Of a stretch of 64,000 nucleotides of DNA, positions 24,141 to 31,892 are shown one piece after another. Position numbers and translations under genes: made by a program. Source of the stretch: Fibrella aquatilis. GTDB lineage: Bacteria > Bacteroidota > Bacteroidia > Cytophagales > Spirosomataceae. Numbering within the stretch: the stretch's first letter is position 1; each line of letters begins with the position of its first letter. The notes below the pieces were generated by a model that did no database searches, had not been told where the DNA came from, and was given only the letters and a program-made list of their open reading frames with translations. The stretch covers positions 1-64,000 of the forward strand of contig NZ_JAFMYU010000031.1 in NCBI RefSeq assembly GCF_017353255.1, read 5' to 3'.

Positions 24141-24780
24141 CCTGGCGGTACTGCTGCTGGCGGGTCTGCTGGCCTGCCAACAGCAACAGAAAACAGAGCA
24201 AAAAGCCACGCTCGTACCCTACTACAATACTCCTGATTTTACGCCCCTGTGGCCCACAGAATCTACTGTAGATCAGGTTATTACCCACCGAATTAATGAA
24301 TTCAGTTTCCGCGACCAGACCAATGCCGTGGTAACGCGGCAGACCCTGGCGGGCAAGGTGCACGTGGCCAATTTCTTCTTTACAAGCTGCCCCACCGTAT
24401 GCCCCAAAATGACCAGCCTGTTGCGCATGGTGCAGGATACGTTTCGGCATGAACCACGGGTGGTATTGCTGTCATTTAGCGTTACGCCCTGGCTCGATTC
24501 GGTGCCCCGCCTGCGTCAGTACGCCCACGCAAAGGGGGTGAATGACGCGCAGTGGCACTTGCTCACGGGCAACCGGGGGGCTATATATACGTTGGCGCGG
24601 CAGTCTTATTTTGCCGAAGAGGCCATCGGCTTCACCCGCGATTCGACCGAGTTTCTGCACACCGAACACCTGGTGCTGGTCGACCCCACCCGCCGTATTC
24701 GCGGCATCTACAACGGCACCCAACCCCAGGAAATCGACCACCTCATCGTAGACATCCGGGCGTTGCTAGAGAGCAATTAG
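24079..24780 (+). CDS. SCO1/SenC-family copper-delivery lipoprotein
   Basis: 233 residues. Lipobox LLAC (C33). Thioredoxin-like fold with the copper ligands CPTVC (C104 and C108) and the distal His in FLHTEHLVLVD (about 195), the complete SCO1 set. SCO proteins pass copper to the CuA site of cytochrome oxidase or act as thiol reductases. A start at 24109 (MSGILSRR) would reduce the 62-bp overlap with the previous gene. It closes the YHYH-MORN-SCO1 operon. Confidence 0.92.
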   Translation: MDSRGLNTASMSGILSRRFTSLAVLLLAGLLACQQQQKTEQKATLVPYYNTPDFTPLWPTESTVDQVITHRINEFSFRDQTNAVVTRQTLAGKVHVANFFFTSCPTVCPKMTSLLRMVQDTFRHEPRVVLLSFSVTPWLDSVPRLRQYAHAKGVNDAQWHLLTGNRGAIYTLARQSYFAEEAIGFTRDSTEFLHTEHLVLVDPTRRIRGIYNGTQPQEIDHLIVDIRALLESN

Positions 24781-25103
24781 CGGAAGGCTTACCAGGCACA
24801 ACTGACGGGTCTACGCTAGATTGGCTCTCACCCGTCTGGTAGCTACTCTGTTATCAGTTGCCAACCATCCCGCTCAAGCGTCTCGCCATCGGTGCTTGTC
24901 AACATAGTAAAATGAGCAGTCAATAGCGCGTGTCACACGCTGCCAAAAGTACTCATATGATATAGTAATCACTTGTATGTCAGTGTGTTATTAAATTTTT
25001 ATAATTGACAATATACCGCAATCATGGTATTGACTGCCATCTGATTATGCGGCAACTTGCGGGCAGTAATCTATCCATCCACATCCATACTTCTCCATTT
25101 ATC
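24781..25103. other. Intergenic gap with short hairpin and A/T-rich promoter region
   Basis: A 7-bp stem, GACGGGT (24804-24810) with ACCCGTC (24830-24836), follows the SCO1 gene without a T-run and could be a weak terminator. The stretch 24960-25025 is A/T-rich and probably holds the promoter of the orphan LytTR gene. No further ORF is credible. Confidence 0.4.
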
Positions 25104-25529
25104 ATGGCTACAAATGCCTTTGCGCTTCCCTGTGCTGGACTAGCACCGGAAGACCTCACCCGCTTCTTCGATATGTCGGACCTGACGCTGCCTTTCTGGG
25201 GCTACCGGAAGGCCATGCCCATGCACAAAATTGTGCGGCTGGAAGGAGAAGGAAACTACACCATTTTCCACTTTGCCGACGGGACGCGCCTGGTGGTGTC
25301 GCTCACGCTGAAGACCATGCAAAGTCGCCTGTCGGCGGCGGTGTTTGCGCGGCCCCACAAGAAAAACATCGTCAACATGCTTTACCTGGAAGACCTGCAC
25401 CCCAGCCGCCACCAACTGTCGGTTCAACTAGCCAATGGCGACCGTATCGACGTGTCGCGGCGCAAAGCCAGCGTCTTCTTCCGCCAGGTTGAAGGCTTCC
25501 AGCAGAAGGTGCAGGAACTGGCAAATTAA
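25104..25529 (+). CDS. Orphan LytTR DNA-binding protein
   Basis: 141 residues from the ATG at 25104; an earlier start would add 33 residues without domain character. Residues about 35-140 are a LytTR DNA-binding domain (HKIVRLEGEGNYTIFHFADG, FARPHKKNIVNMLYLEDL, RIDVSRRKASVFF). There is no receiver domain, so activity is not set by direct phosphorylation. No sensor gene is adjacent. The stop codon lies inside the arm of palindrome IR5. It is convergent with fadD. Confidence 0.85.
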   Translation: MATNAFALPCAGLAPEDLTRFFDMSDLTLPFWGYRKAMPMHKIVRLEGEGNYTIFHFADGTRLVVSLTLKTMQSRLSAAVFARPHKKNIVNMLYLEDLHPSRHQLSVQLANGDRIDVSRRKASVFFRQVEGFQQKVQELAN

Positions 25530-25622
25530 CGGTAAGTGCTGAGTGCTAAACGGTGAGTTTGCTGCCGCAAGAGAACGCGGCAGCAAACTCACCGTTTAGC
25601 ACTCAGCACTTACCGTTAATTT
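25523..25622. repeat. Perfect inverted repeat IR5 spanning two stop codons
   Basis: Arms 25523-25568 and 25577-25622 (46 nt each) are perfectly complementary, with an 8-nt loop. The left arm contains the LytTR stop TAA (25527-25529), and the right arm reaches into the fadD stop (25621-25623). The inner end GGTGAGTTTGCTGCCGC also ends the left arm of IR8 (30389). The words AGTGCTGAGTGCT and AACGGTGAGT are quasi-tandem. A likely bidirectional terminator. Confidence 0.93.
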
Positions 25623-27312
25623 ATTTCTTCGTCATTGCTTCATCCCGTAGGGGTTTGCGAAGGATTTTGCCGACGTTTGATTTGGGGAGTTCGGCGCGGA
25701 ACTCGACCAGCTTGGGCACTTTATAGGCCGTCAGGTTTTCTTTGCAGAAATCACGTACCTGATCTTCGGTAAGGGCGGGGTCTTTTTTCACCACAAACAC
25801 CTTTACCGTCTCACCCGATTTTTCGTTGGGGATGCCAACGCAGGCTACTTCCAACACACCAGGGCATTGCGACACTACCTCTTCGATCTCGTTGGGATAC
25901 ACGTTGAAGCCCGACACCAGGATCATGTCTTTCTTGCGGTCCACGATCTTGAAAAAGCCATCGGCATCTTCCACACCGATATCGCCGGTTTTGAACCAGT
26001 CGCCTTCCATCACTTTGGCGGTTTCGTCGGGGCGGTTGTAGTAACCGCCAAACACCTGCGGACCACGCGCCCAGATTTCGCCGGGTTGTCCCAGCGGCGC
26101 TTCGGTACCGTCGTCGAGCACACATTTCATGTCGGTGCTGGGCCAGGGAACGCCGATGGTTCCCACGCGGGAGGTGCCATCAACGGGGTTTGAACACAGT
26201 ACGGGCGATGTTTCCGAGAGGCCGTAGCCTTCGGCGGGGATGTTGCCGGTCATTTTTTGCCAGCGGTCGGCTACGCTCGTTTGCAGCGCCATACCCCCCG
26301 CCGAGGTCACTTTCAGGTGGCTCCAGTCCACTTCGTTGATGCGCGGGTGGTTCAGCAAGCCATTATAGAGCGTGTTGAGGCCCGTGAAGGCCGTAATCTT
26401 AAATTTCTTCAGATCATTGATAAACGCGTCGAGGTCGCGGGGGTTGGTGATAAGCAGGTTCATCGCCCCGCTCTTCAGTGCCGCCATGGCGTTGGTTGTC
26501 AGGGCATAGACGTGATACAGCGGCAGCGCAGCCACAATGATACCCTCACCAGCCGGCACCCCCGACGGGGCCATCCAGACGTCCTGCCCTTCTACGTTGG
26601 CCAGAATATTGCGGTGCGTGAGCGCGGCTCCCTTCGAGACCCCCGTAGTGCCACCCGTATATTGCACAAAGGCCAGGTCGGTGTTTTTGATCGTCACGGG
26701 CTTCATCGGCTGGCGGCCTCCCCGGCTCAGGGCGTCGTTGAACGAAACCGTGCCAAACAGGCTGTAAGCAGGAATCAGCTTCTTCACATACTTCACCACC
26801 GCATTTACGATCTGCTTTTTGGGGAACCCCAGCCGGTCGCCGAGTTCGGTCACGATTACGTGCTTAATGTCGGTTTGGGCGATGATCTTTTCGAGGTTGT
26901 GCGCGAAGTTGGCCAGGATCACGATGGCCGTGGCCCCCGAATCCTTAAACTGATGCTGCATCTCGCGCGGCGTATAAAGCGGGTTGGTGTTTACCACCAC
27001 CATACCCGCCCGCAAGGCCCCAAACATGGCAATGGGGTATTGCAGCAAGTTGGGCATCTGAAGCACAATCCGGTCGCCGGGTTGCATACCGAGGTCGTTC
27101 TGTAGAAACGACGCAAACCGCTTCGACTGCTCGTCAACTTCGGCGAAGGTGATGGTTTTACCCAGACAGGCATAAGCCGGACGGTTAGCAAACCGACGGC
27201 AGCCGTCTTCGATCAGTGCTGCCAGCGACGGAAAGGCATCCGGATTTATTTCGGTAGGTACTCCCTTAGGGTAGAACTTGGTCCAGGGACGGGTTTGGGT
27301 CGGTGATTCCAT
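25621..27312 (-). CDS. fadD: Long-chain-fatty-acid-CoA ligase
   Basis: 563 residues of the ANL superfamily. It activates fatty acids through an acyl-adenylate to acyl-CoA. Motifs: the P-loop-like YTGGTTGVSKGA, YGLSETSPV, the hinge region GWFKTGDIG-like DWFKTGDIGVED, DRKKDMILVSGFNVYPNEIE, and the catalytic Lys near the C-terminus in PKSNVGKILRKPLRDE. Full length. A 39-bp inverted repeat lies in the probable 5' leader between promoter and start. Neighbouring genes encode an alcohol dehydrogenase and a thioesterase on the same strand. Confidence 0.92.
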   Translation of the reverse strand: MESPTQTRPWTKFYPKGVPTEINPDAFPSLAALIEDGCRRFANRPAYACLGKTITFAEVDEQSKRFASFLQNDLGMQPGDRIVLQMPNLLQYPIAMFGALRAGMVVVNTNPLYTPREMQHQFKDSGATAIVILANFAHNLEKIIAQTDIKHVIVTELGDRLGFPKKQIVNAVVKYVKKLIPAYSLFGTVSFNDALSRGGRQPMKPVTIKNTDLAFVQYTGGTTGVSKGAALTHRNILANVEGQDVWMAPSGVPAGEGIIVAALPLYHVYALTTNAMAALKSGAMNLLITNPRDLDAFINDLKKFKITAFTGLNTLYNGLLNHPRINEVDWSHLKVTSAGGMALQTSVADRWQKMTGNIPAEGYGLSETSPVLCSNPVDGTSRVGTIGVPWPSTDMKCVLDDGTEAPLGQPGEIWARGPQVFGGYYNRPDETAKVMEGDWFKTGDIGVEDADGFFKIVDRKKDMILVSGFNVYPNEIEEVVSQCPGVLEVACVGIPNEKSGETVKVFVVKKDPALTEDQVRDFCKENLTAYKVPKLVEFRAELPKSNVGKILRKPLRDEAMTKK

Positions 27313-27321
27313 GTAGAAGGA

Positions 27322-27434
27322 ATTTACGACGTACGATTGACGAGCGGTCCGCCGGTGCGGACAGAGAAAACCCTAGCATCAGCAATGAATCGTAACCGCG
27401 GCGGCGGACCGCTCGTCAATCGTACATCGTAAAT
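27322..27434. repeat. Inverted repeat IR6 in the fadD leader
   Basis: Arms 27322-27360 and 27396-27434 match at 36 of 39 positions, with a 35-nt loop. The inner module GAGCGGTCCGCCG shares CGGTCCGCCG with IR3 (5645). The outer part ATTTACGACGTACGATTGACG is quasi-tandem in TACGA. The element lies nine bases upstream of the fadD ATG and downstream of the -7 element at 27452-27459. It should therefore be transcribed as a leader hairpin. Confidence 0.85.
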
Positions 27435-27451
27435 CAGTGTACGTTATCCAG

Positions 27452-27459
27452 CAAAAATA
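27452..27459 (-). promoter_or_regulatory. Putative -7 element for fadD
   Basis: Minus-strand TATTTTTG fits TAnnTTTG and lies 140 nt upstream of the fadD start, with IR6 in between. No good -33 match was found. The remaining gap up to 27596 shows nothing else. Confidence 0.4.
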
Positions 27460-27596
27460 CGATTTAAGCCAGAAAGGTTTGCCCACACAGGTTAAATATG
27501 GCTTAGAAGTAGGGTAGCACCAGTAAAGTGCTCACCATTGGCCACCCGCGAAAGTGATTTCGAATGGTTGTATTGTACACTAACCCGCCAACTTGA

Positions 27597-28724
27597 CTAC
27601 AACGTAATAACCTGCCGGATGGCCTCGGCGGTGGCCAGGCGGTCGAAGCCGGTGTTGATTTGGTCGAGGGGGAGGGTGTGGGTCAGGAGGGCATCGACGG
27701 GCAGGCGACCAGACTGGTAGAGGGCAATGTAAGCCGGAATGTCGCGGGCGGGGATGCAGCTGCCCAGGTAGGACCCCTGCAAGGTGCGCTCTTCGGCCAC
27801 GAGTTTCAGCGGCGACAGGGCCATGCGTTTGTCGGGGTGGGGCAAGCCGCCCGTCACGGTTTTGCCACCCCGCGCCGTGGCGTTGAAGGTGAACTCCAGC
27901 GCTTCCACCACACCTGCAAACTCCAGCCCCACGTCTACGCCACCCCGTGTGAGTTCCTTTACCTGCTCCACAGCTGTCGGGTCGGCGGGATCGATGACGG
28001 CGTGGGCACCCAGAGCCAGCGCGCGTTGCCGTTTATCGGGGCTGATGTCGGCCACAATTACCTGACCTGCTCCACTAGCCAGCGCCCCCAGCAACGCCGC
28101 GAAACCGACCCCACCCAGCCCCGTCACCAGCACCGACTGCCCCAGCCGCACCTGCGCCGTGTTGACCACCGCCCCCACGCCCGTGACCACGGCGCAGCCA
28201 AACAGGGCCGCCACTGTAAAGGGCAGACTCTGGTCTATTTTCACCACCGAATGCCGCGACGCCACCACATATTCGGCAAAACCCGACACGCCCAGATGAT
28301 GAAAAACAGACTGTACATTCTTGTCTGTCAGCCGCTTATGGCCACCCAGCAACGTACCCAGCGTATTGGCAGCAGCCCCCGGTTCGCACAGCGCCGGGCG
28401 ACCCGCGATGCAGGGAGGGCAATACCCGCAGGTGGGTACAAACGAAAAAACGACGTGGTCGCCCACGGCCAGGCCCTGCACGCCGGGGCCGCATTCCACG
28501 ATTTCGCCCGCCGCCTCGTGCCCCAGCGCCATGGGTAAGGGCCGGGGTCGGTTGCCCTCAATCACCGACAGGTCAGAGTGGCACAGGCCCGCTGCGTGGA
28601 CTTTCACCAGGATCTCGTCGCGGCCCGGTGGTTGCAGGTCGAGCGTTTCGATGTGCAGAGGTTGGCTTTGAGTGTAGGGTCGCGAGAGGCCCATCTGGCG
28701 GAGCACCGCTGCTTTTGTTTTCAT
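27597..28724 (-). CDS. Zinc-dependent alcohol dehydrogenase
   Basis: 375 residues of the medium-chain dehydrogenase/reductase family, class III/AdhC-like. Catalytic zinc ligands sit in GLCHSDLS and GHEAAGEI, and the structural zinc loop is CGYCPPCIAGRPALC. The Rossmann nucleotide site is VLVTGLGGVGFAALLG. The exact substrate cannot be read, though formaldehyde/glutathione or long-chain alcohols are possible. On the same strand as fadD and the thioesterase. Palindrome IR7, with 100-bp arms, lies just upstream. Confidence 0.9.
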   Translation of the reverse strand: MKTKAAVLRQMGLSRPYTQSQPLHIETLDLQPPGRDEILVKVHAAGLCHSDLSVIEGNRPRPLPMALGHEAAGEIVECGPGVQGLAVGDHVVFSFVPTCGYCPPCIAGRPALCEPGAAANTLGTLLGGHKRLTDKNVQSVFHHLGVSGFAEYVVASRHSVVKIDQSLPFTVAALFGCAVVTGVGAVVNTAQVRLGQSVLVTGLGGVGFAALLGALASGAGQVIVADISPDKRQRALALGAHAVIDPADPTAVEQVKELTRGGVDVGLEFAGVVEALEFTFNATARGGKTVTGGLPHPDKRMALSPLKLVAEERTLQGSYLGSCIPARDIPAYIALYQSGRLPVDALLTHTLPLDQINTGFDRLATAEAIRQVITL

Positions 28725-28770
28725 GGATAAGTGAACGTAGTAATAGGCTGATTAACAAATACATACATTA

Positions 28771-29074
28771 CCTCTTGCTCGGCTGATGGTAAAGGCTTGA
28801 AGGGATTTGCTTCGGCTGCTTTTGCTTTGGCTGATGGTGAAGGATTGATAGGATTTAAGGGATTTCTTGCTGCGGCATAAAGAGGATTAGTAGGATCTTT
28901 TAGCCGCGTACCGCGTCTGTAAAGACCGCTTTAGCGGGCCATAAATCAGTGTTCAAATCCACCTGTACGCCACGGCAAGAAATCCCTTAAATCCTATCAA
29001 TCCTTCACCATCAGCCAAAGCAAAAGCAGCCGAAGCAAATCCCTTCAAGCCTTTACCATCAGTCGAGCAAGAGG
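28771..29074. repeat. Very long inverted repeat IR7 (100-bp arms)
   Basis: Arms 28771-28870 and 28975-29074 match at 99 of 100 positions, around a 104-nt loop. Each arm holds two similar halves with the word GGCTGATGGTRAAGG at 28781 and 28830, and TTTGCTTCGGCTGCTTTTGC in between. The loop carries AGGATTAGTAGGATCTTTT, resembling the arm word AGGATTGATAGGATTT, plus a small GACCGCTTTAGCGGGCC hairpin. It begins 11 bases after the thioesterase stop. No flanking target duplication and no ORF. It is the largest member of the set. Confidence 0.93.
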
Positions 29075-29084
29075 CATAAATAAA

Positions 29085-29522
29085 TCACTCCTCTATCAAA
29101 ATACGTCCCAGCAGCATTCTGAACGAATCCGGGATAGGGACGGGTCGGCGGGTTTGGCGGTTTACGTAGACGTGGACAAACTGACCCTGCGCGGAGGCTG
29201 TAATCTCGTCGTTTTTGAAAATACCCACCTCATAGTGCACACTCGACGTACCCAGTTTGCGGACCGCCAGCGCCGCCACCACCTTGTCGGGAAAGCTGAC
29301 CGACGCCAGGTACGTGCATTGGGTGTCGATGACCAAGCCGATTACATCACTCGTTTGCGGATCGAGCGCGCCGTTTTCGACCAGAAACTGGTTGACCACA
29401 GTGTCGAACCAGCTGTAATAGACCACATTATTTACATGGCCATACACGTCGTTGTCCATCCAGCGGGTGGTGATGGGCAGGAAGTAGCGGTAGTTGCTTC
29501 GGTCTCTGGGCGGGGTGCGCAT
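29085..29522 (-). CDS. Hotdog-fold acyl-CoA thioesterase (4HBT type)
   Basis: 145 residues from the ATG at 29522; the longer frame has an unconvincing N-terminus. The hotdog helix motif TRWMDNDVYGHVNNVVYYSWFD carries the catalytic Asp region typical of YbgC/FadM-type thioesterases, followed by strands VVAALAVRKLGTSSVHYEVG and the FVHVYVNR strand. It should hydrolyse acyl-CoA to free acid and CoA. The neighbouring fadD and alcohol dehydrogenase fit fatty-acid turnover. Confidence 0.88.
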   Translation of the reverse strand: MRTPPRDRSNYRYFLPITTRWMDNDVYGHVNNVVYYSWFDTVVNQFLVENGALDPQTSDVIGLVIDTQCTYLASVSFPDKVVAALAVRKLGTSSVHYEVGIFKNDEITASAQGQFVHVYVNRQTRRPVPIPDSFRMLLGRILIEE

Positions 29523-29610
29523 GGAAATGGCGTGACAGGGAAACGAGCATGAAACGTAGTTCAACCGGTCGTTTACCCGTCGGTTAATCCATACAAAACC
29601 CAAATCGTCG

Positions 29611-29618
29611 TAATTTTG
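29611..29618 (+). promoter_or_regulatory. -7 element directly before the methyltransferase start
   Basis: TAATTTTG (TAnnTTTG) ends four bases before the ATG at 29623. As for pyrD, the transcript would be leaderless or nearly so. No clear -33 box. Confidence 0.45.
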
Positions 29619-29622
29619 TGGT

Positions 29623-30393
29623 ATGTATAAGACCACCGAGATCACCTCCGCCGACATTGCGTCGGACAATCCCGTTCATCAGCGGCTGCTGTTTCCGTAT
29701 ACCGAAGCGGCCAAACGGGTGGGGGGCAATGTGCTCGAAATTGGCTGCGGCTGGGGTCGGGGGCTGCACCTACTCACCGAAGCCGCCGACCATTACACGG
29801 GTATCGACAAAAACGCCGACCTCATCAGCGCCCTCGGCAAAGCCTACCCCACCGCCAAATTCATCCAGGCTAATATTCCGCCCCTGAGCACCCTGCCCGA
29901 CAATACGTTCGACTATATCGTGACGTTTCAGGTAATCGAGCACATCGAAGACGATGACCTGTTTGTGAAGGAGTGCTACCGGGTGCTGAAACCGGGCGGT
30001 AAGCTGCTGCTGACCACCGTCAACAAGACGTTTTCGCTCAGTCGCAACCCCTGGCACGTGCGCGAATACGTGGCCGACGAACTCAAAAACCTGATGGGTA
30101 AGTATTTCCCGACGGTGGAGACGCAGGGCGTGCACGGCAACGAAAAGGTGATGACCTACTACGCCCAGAACAAAGCGTCGGTGGCCAAATTCACCCGCTG
30201 GGACTTTCTGGATCTGCAACACCGCCTGCCCCGCCGCCTGCTGCAACTGCCCTACGACCTCATGAACCGCATGAACCGTAACCGCCTCCTCAACCAGGAC
30301 AGCCTCGCCGCCCAAATCGACGTTACGGACTACTTCGTCAGCCAAGACCCGGCGGGGAGTCTGGACTTTTTTTATACGGGGGTGAAACTATAG
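29623..30393 (+). CDS. Class I SAM-dependent methyltransferase
   Basis: 256 residues. Motif I VLEIGCGWGRGLHLL (about 40), TGIDKNADLI for the acidic SAM ribose ligand, DNTFDYIVTFQVIEHIEDDD (motif II/III) and LKPGGKLLLTTVN are all clear. The C-terminal region (about 180-240) is helical and basic. Substrate unknown. The TAG stop lies in the arm of palindrome IR8. Confidence 0.9.
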   Translation: MYKTTEITSADIASDNPVHQRLLFPYTEAAKRVGGNVLEIGCGWGRGLHLLTEAADHYTGIDKNADLISALGKAYPTAKFIQANIPPLSTLPDNTFDYIVTFQVIEHIEDDDLFVKECYRVLKPGGKLLLTTVNKTFSLSRNPWHVREYVADELKNLMGKYFPTVETQGVHGNEKVMTYYAQNKASVAKFTRWDFLDLQHRLPRRLLQLPYDLMNRMNRNRLLNQDSLAAQIDVTDYFVSQDPAGSLDFFYTGVKL

Positions 30394-30492
30394 TGGTGAG
30401 TGCTGAACGGTAAGTGGTGAGTTTGCTGCCGCCCACGTATTTGCTCTAGCGGCAGTGAACTCACCACTTACCGTTCAGCACTCACCACTATA
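30389..30492. repeat. Inverted repeat IR8 between methyltransferase and GMC remnant
   Basis: Arms 30389-30432 and 30449-30492 match at 42 of 44 positions, with a 16-nt loop. The methyltransferase stop TAG (30391-30393) is within the left arm. The right arm ends one base before the stop of the GMC-oxidoreductase remnant. The inner GGTGAGTTTGCTGCCGC and the words GTGAGTGCT and ACGGTAAGT are shared with IR5 (25523), showing that the two are related. Confidence 0.92.
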
Positions 30493-30606
30493 TTATATTT
30501 CTCTTCTTCGCATCGCCTTAACCGCATAGTCGGCGGCGCGGGCGGTGAGGGCGGTGAGGGCCATGTAGGTGAGGCTGGGGTTTTGGCAGGCTGAACCCGG
30601 ATTACC
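30493..30606 (-). pseudogene. C-terminal remnant of a GMC-family oxidoreductase
   Basis: Reading the minus strand from 30606 gives G-N-P-G-S-A-C-Q-N-P-S-L-T-Y-M-A-L-T, then a repeated A-L-T, then A-R-A-A-D-Y-A-V-K and a stop at 30493. NPSLTYMALTARAADYAV is, to my recollection, the usual C-terminus of Bacteroidota GMC oxidoreductases. The expected 500 or more upstream codons are missing; the frame runs directly into the DUF3999 stop region. A 9-bp duplication (GCCCTCACC) adds three residues. It looks like the tail of a deleted gene. Family assignment is from memory of the motif only. Confidence 0.6.
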
Positions 30607-31843
30607 CTGCCTGCCCCTCATTGCGCCGCCCAATATTCCCCAGCATCTGGTAGCTCATGTAGACCAGCAACAGGAGCACAACCGTAATGCCCGCCCAGAG
30701 TGCGTAGGCAGATAGTTTCGGCTTCTTGGCGGGGTTAGGTGTACTGCTGTCTGTGACTGGACCAACCGCAGCTACAGGCAAATTGGCAGGAAGTTTATCC
30801 TTGAAATAGGCCAGATCATACGTCGGCGGGGCGGCAGTTTTACTGCCAAACTGAAGCGTATATATACTGTCGGCCAAGAGGTTAGCTACAATATAGGTAC
30901 TAAGCAAATCGGCCCGGATGGTGCCGATTTGCAGGGGTGGATCATTGGCGTTGGCGATGCGGATACAGAGTTTTTCGGTCAATACGCCCGGCAGTTGCAG
31001 CGTAGTATCGCCGGTTGAGCTGAGCGTGAAACCCACGGCTGACTCAAAGGAATGCTCCACCCGTTTCTGCCCCCGTTTGCGGGTAATGGTCTGCGTGAAC
31101 ACCTGCCCAAATTCGGCCCGTCGCCGGAAGAGCGCGGGGCTGCTTACCCGAATACGGAGCCTATCAATGCGGGCGGGTGTGGGCCGGTCGATGAACAGGT
31201 ACGTGTGGTGATCACTACTGTCGCGCTGGATGAACCGCAGGCCGTCAACTGGCGTGTACTGCGCTGATACAGAAGGCCTTTGCGCGTAGCTACCCACCCG
31301 AATGATGTTGAGTGGTGCCGAGGTGGAGTCGGCCAGTTGAAGCCGGAGGTAGGGGTAGTCGGTGAGCGGAAACGAGATCGTTTCGGTATGCTCTATGCTG
31401 GTGTCGCTGCTGTGGCCGCCTAGCGTCAGGTTGTTGGTAAGCGCATACCAGGCGACACCATCGGGACTACCGCTCAGCGCGGCCGATTTCTGCACGGCGG
31501 CATTTTTCAGCACCACGCTCATGCTCCGAATGGGCCGCCCATCAGGTCGTTTCAGCAGCAACGTCCCCACCCCACCCCGACTTGTTTTGTTCACCACCGT
31601 AAACGGCGCAAACGACATACCCTCGCCGCCCGTTTGTTGCACCAGCAGGTAAGGCACCTCACGCTGCCGACGGTCATACAACCTCATGTCGCCCAACTGA
31701 TCGTTGAGCCGCCCAAGCACATCCGGCGATAACATAATACGCTGATAGCCAGATGAAACCCCCGGTTTCACGTCCACTTTATAAGTAAACGACTGCGCAA
31801 AAACGGGGGTGGAAAGCAGGAGGAGAAAGAAGATCGTTTTCAT
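30602..31843 (-). CDS. DUF3999-family exported protein
   Basis: 413 residues from the ATG at 31843 (signal peptide MKTIFFLLLLSTPVFAQS). A longer frame would start inside hairpin IR9. Strand-rich periplasmic region with GYQRIMLSPDVLGRLNDQLG and DMRLYDRRQREVPYLL near the N-terminus, and one C-terminal membrane helix (about 382-402). DUF3999 commonly neighbours DUF2339, as here, and the two probably work together in the envelope; role unknown. The 3' end runs into the GMC remnant and may have been reshaped by a deletion. Confidence 0.85.
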   Translation of the reverse strand: MKTIFFLLLLSTPVFAQSFTYKVDVKPGVSSGYQRIMLSPDVLGRLNDQLGDMRLYDRRQREVPYLLVQQTGGEGMSFAPFTVVNKTSRGGVGTLLLKRPDGRPIRSMSVVLKNAAVQKSAALSGSPDGVAWYALTNNLTLGGHSSDTSIEHTETISFPLTDYPYLRLQLADSTSAPLNIIRVGSYAQRPSVSAQYTPVDGLRFIQRDSSDHHTYLFIDRPTPARIDRLRIRVSSPALFRRRAEFGQVFTQTITRKRGQKRVEHSFESAVGFTLSSTGDTTLQLPGVLTEKLCIRIANANDPPLQIGTIRADLLSTYIVANLLADSIYTLQFGSKTAAPPTYDLAYFKDKLPANLPVAAVGPVTDSSTPNPAKKPKLSAYALWAGITVVLLLLVYMSYQMLGNIGRRNEGQAG

Positions 31844-31851
31844 AGGGGAGT

Positions 31852-31888
31852 ACCCCACCGCTGCGGCGGACCGCCGCAGCGGTGGGGT
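31852..31888. repeat. Compact GC-rich palindrome IR9 between DUF2339 and DUF3999
   Basis: Perfect 18-bp arms (31852-31869, 31871-31888) flank a single base. It begins five bases after the DUF2339 stop and ends nine bases before the DUF3999 start. It contains GCGGCGGACCGCCGC, sharing CGGCGGACCG with IR3 and IR6. It could be an intercistronic stabiliser or partial terminator. Confidence 0.85.
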
Positions 31889-31892
31889 GGGG

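Noticed and set aside
28771-29074. MITE or insertion-sequence interpretation of the 100-bp inverted repeat
   Set aside because: The flanks show no target-site duplication, no transposase lies in the window, and arms extend to the loop without separate terminal repeats.
25523-30492. CRISPR-like arrays suggested by recurring words
   Set aside because: Words are quasi-tandem at 7-11 bp with no unique spacers of constant length, and no cas genes are present.
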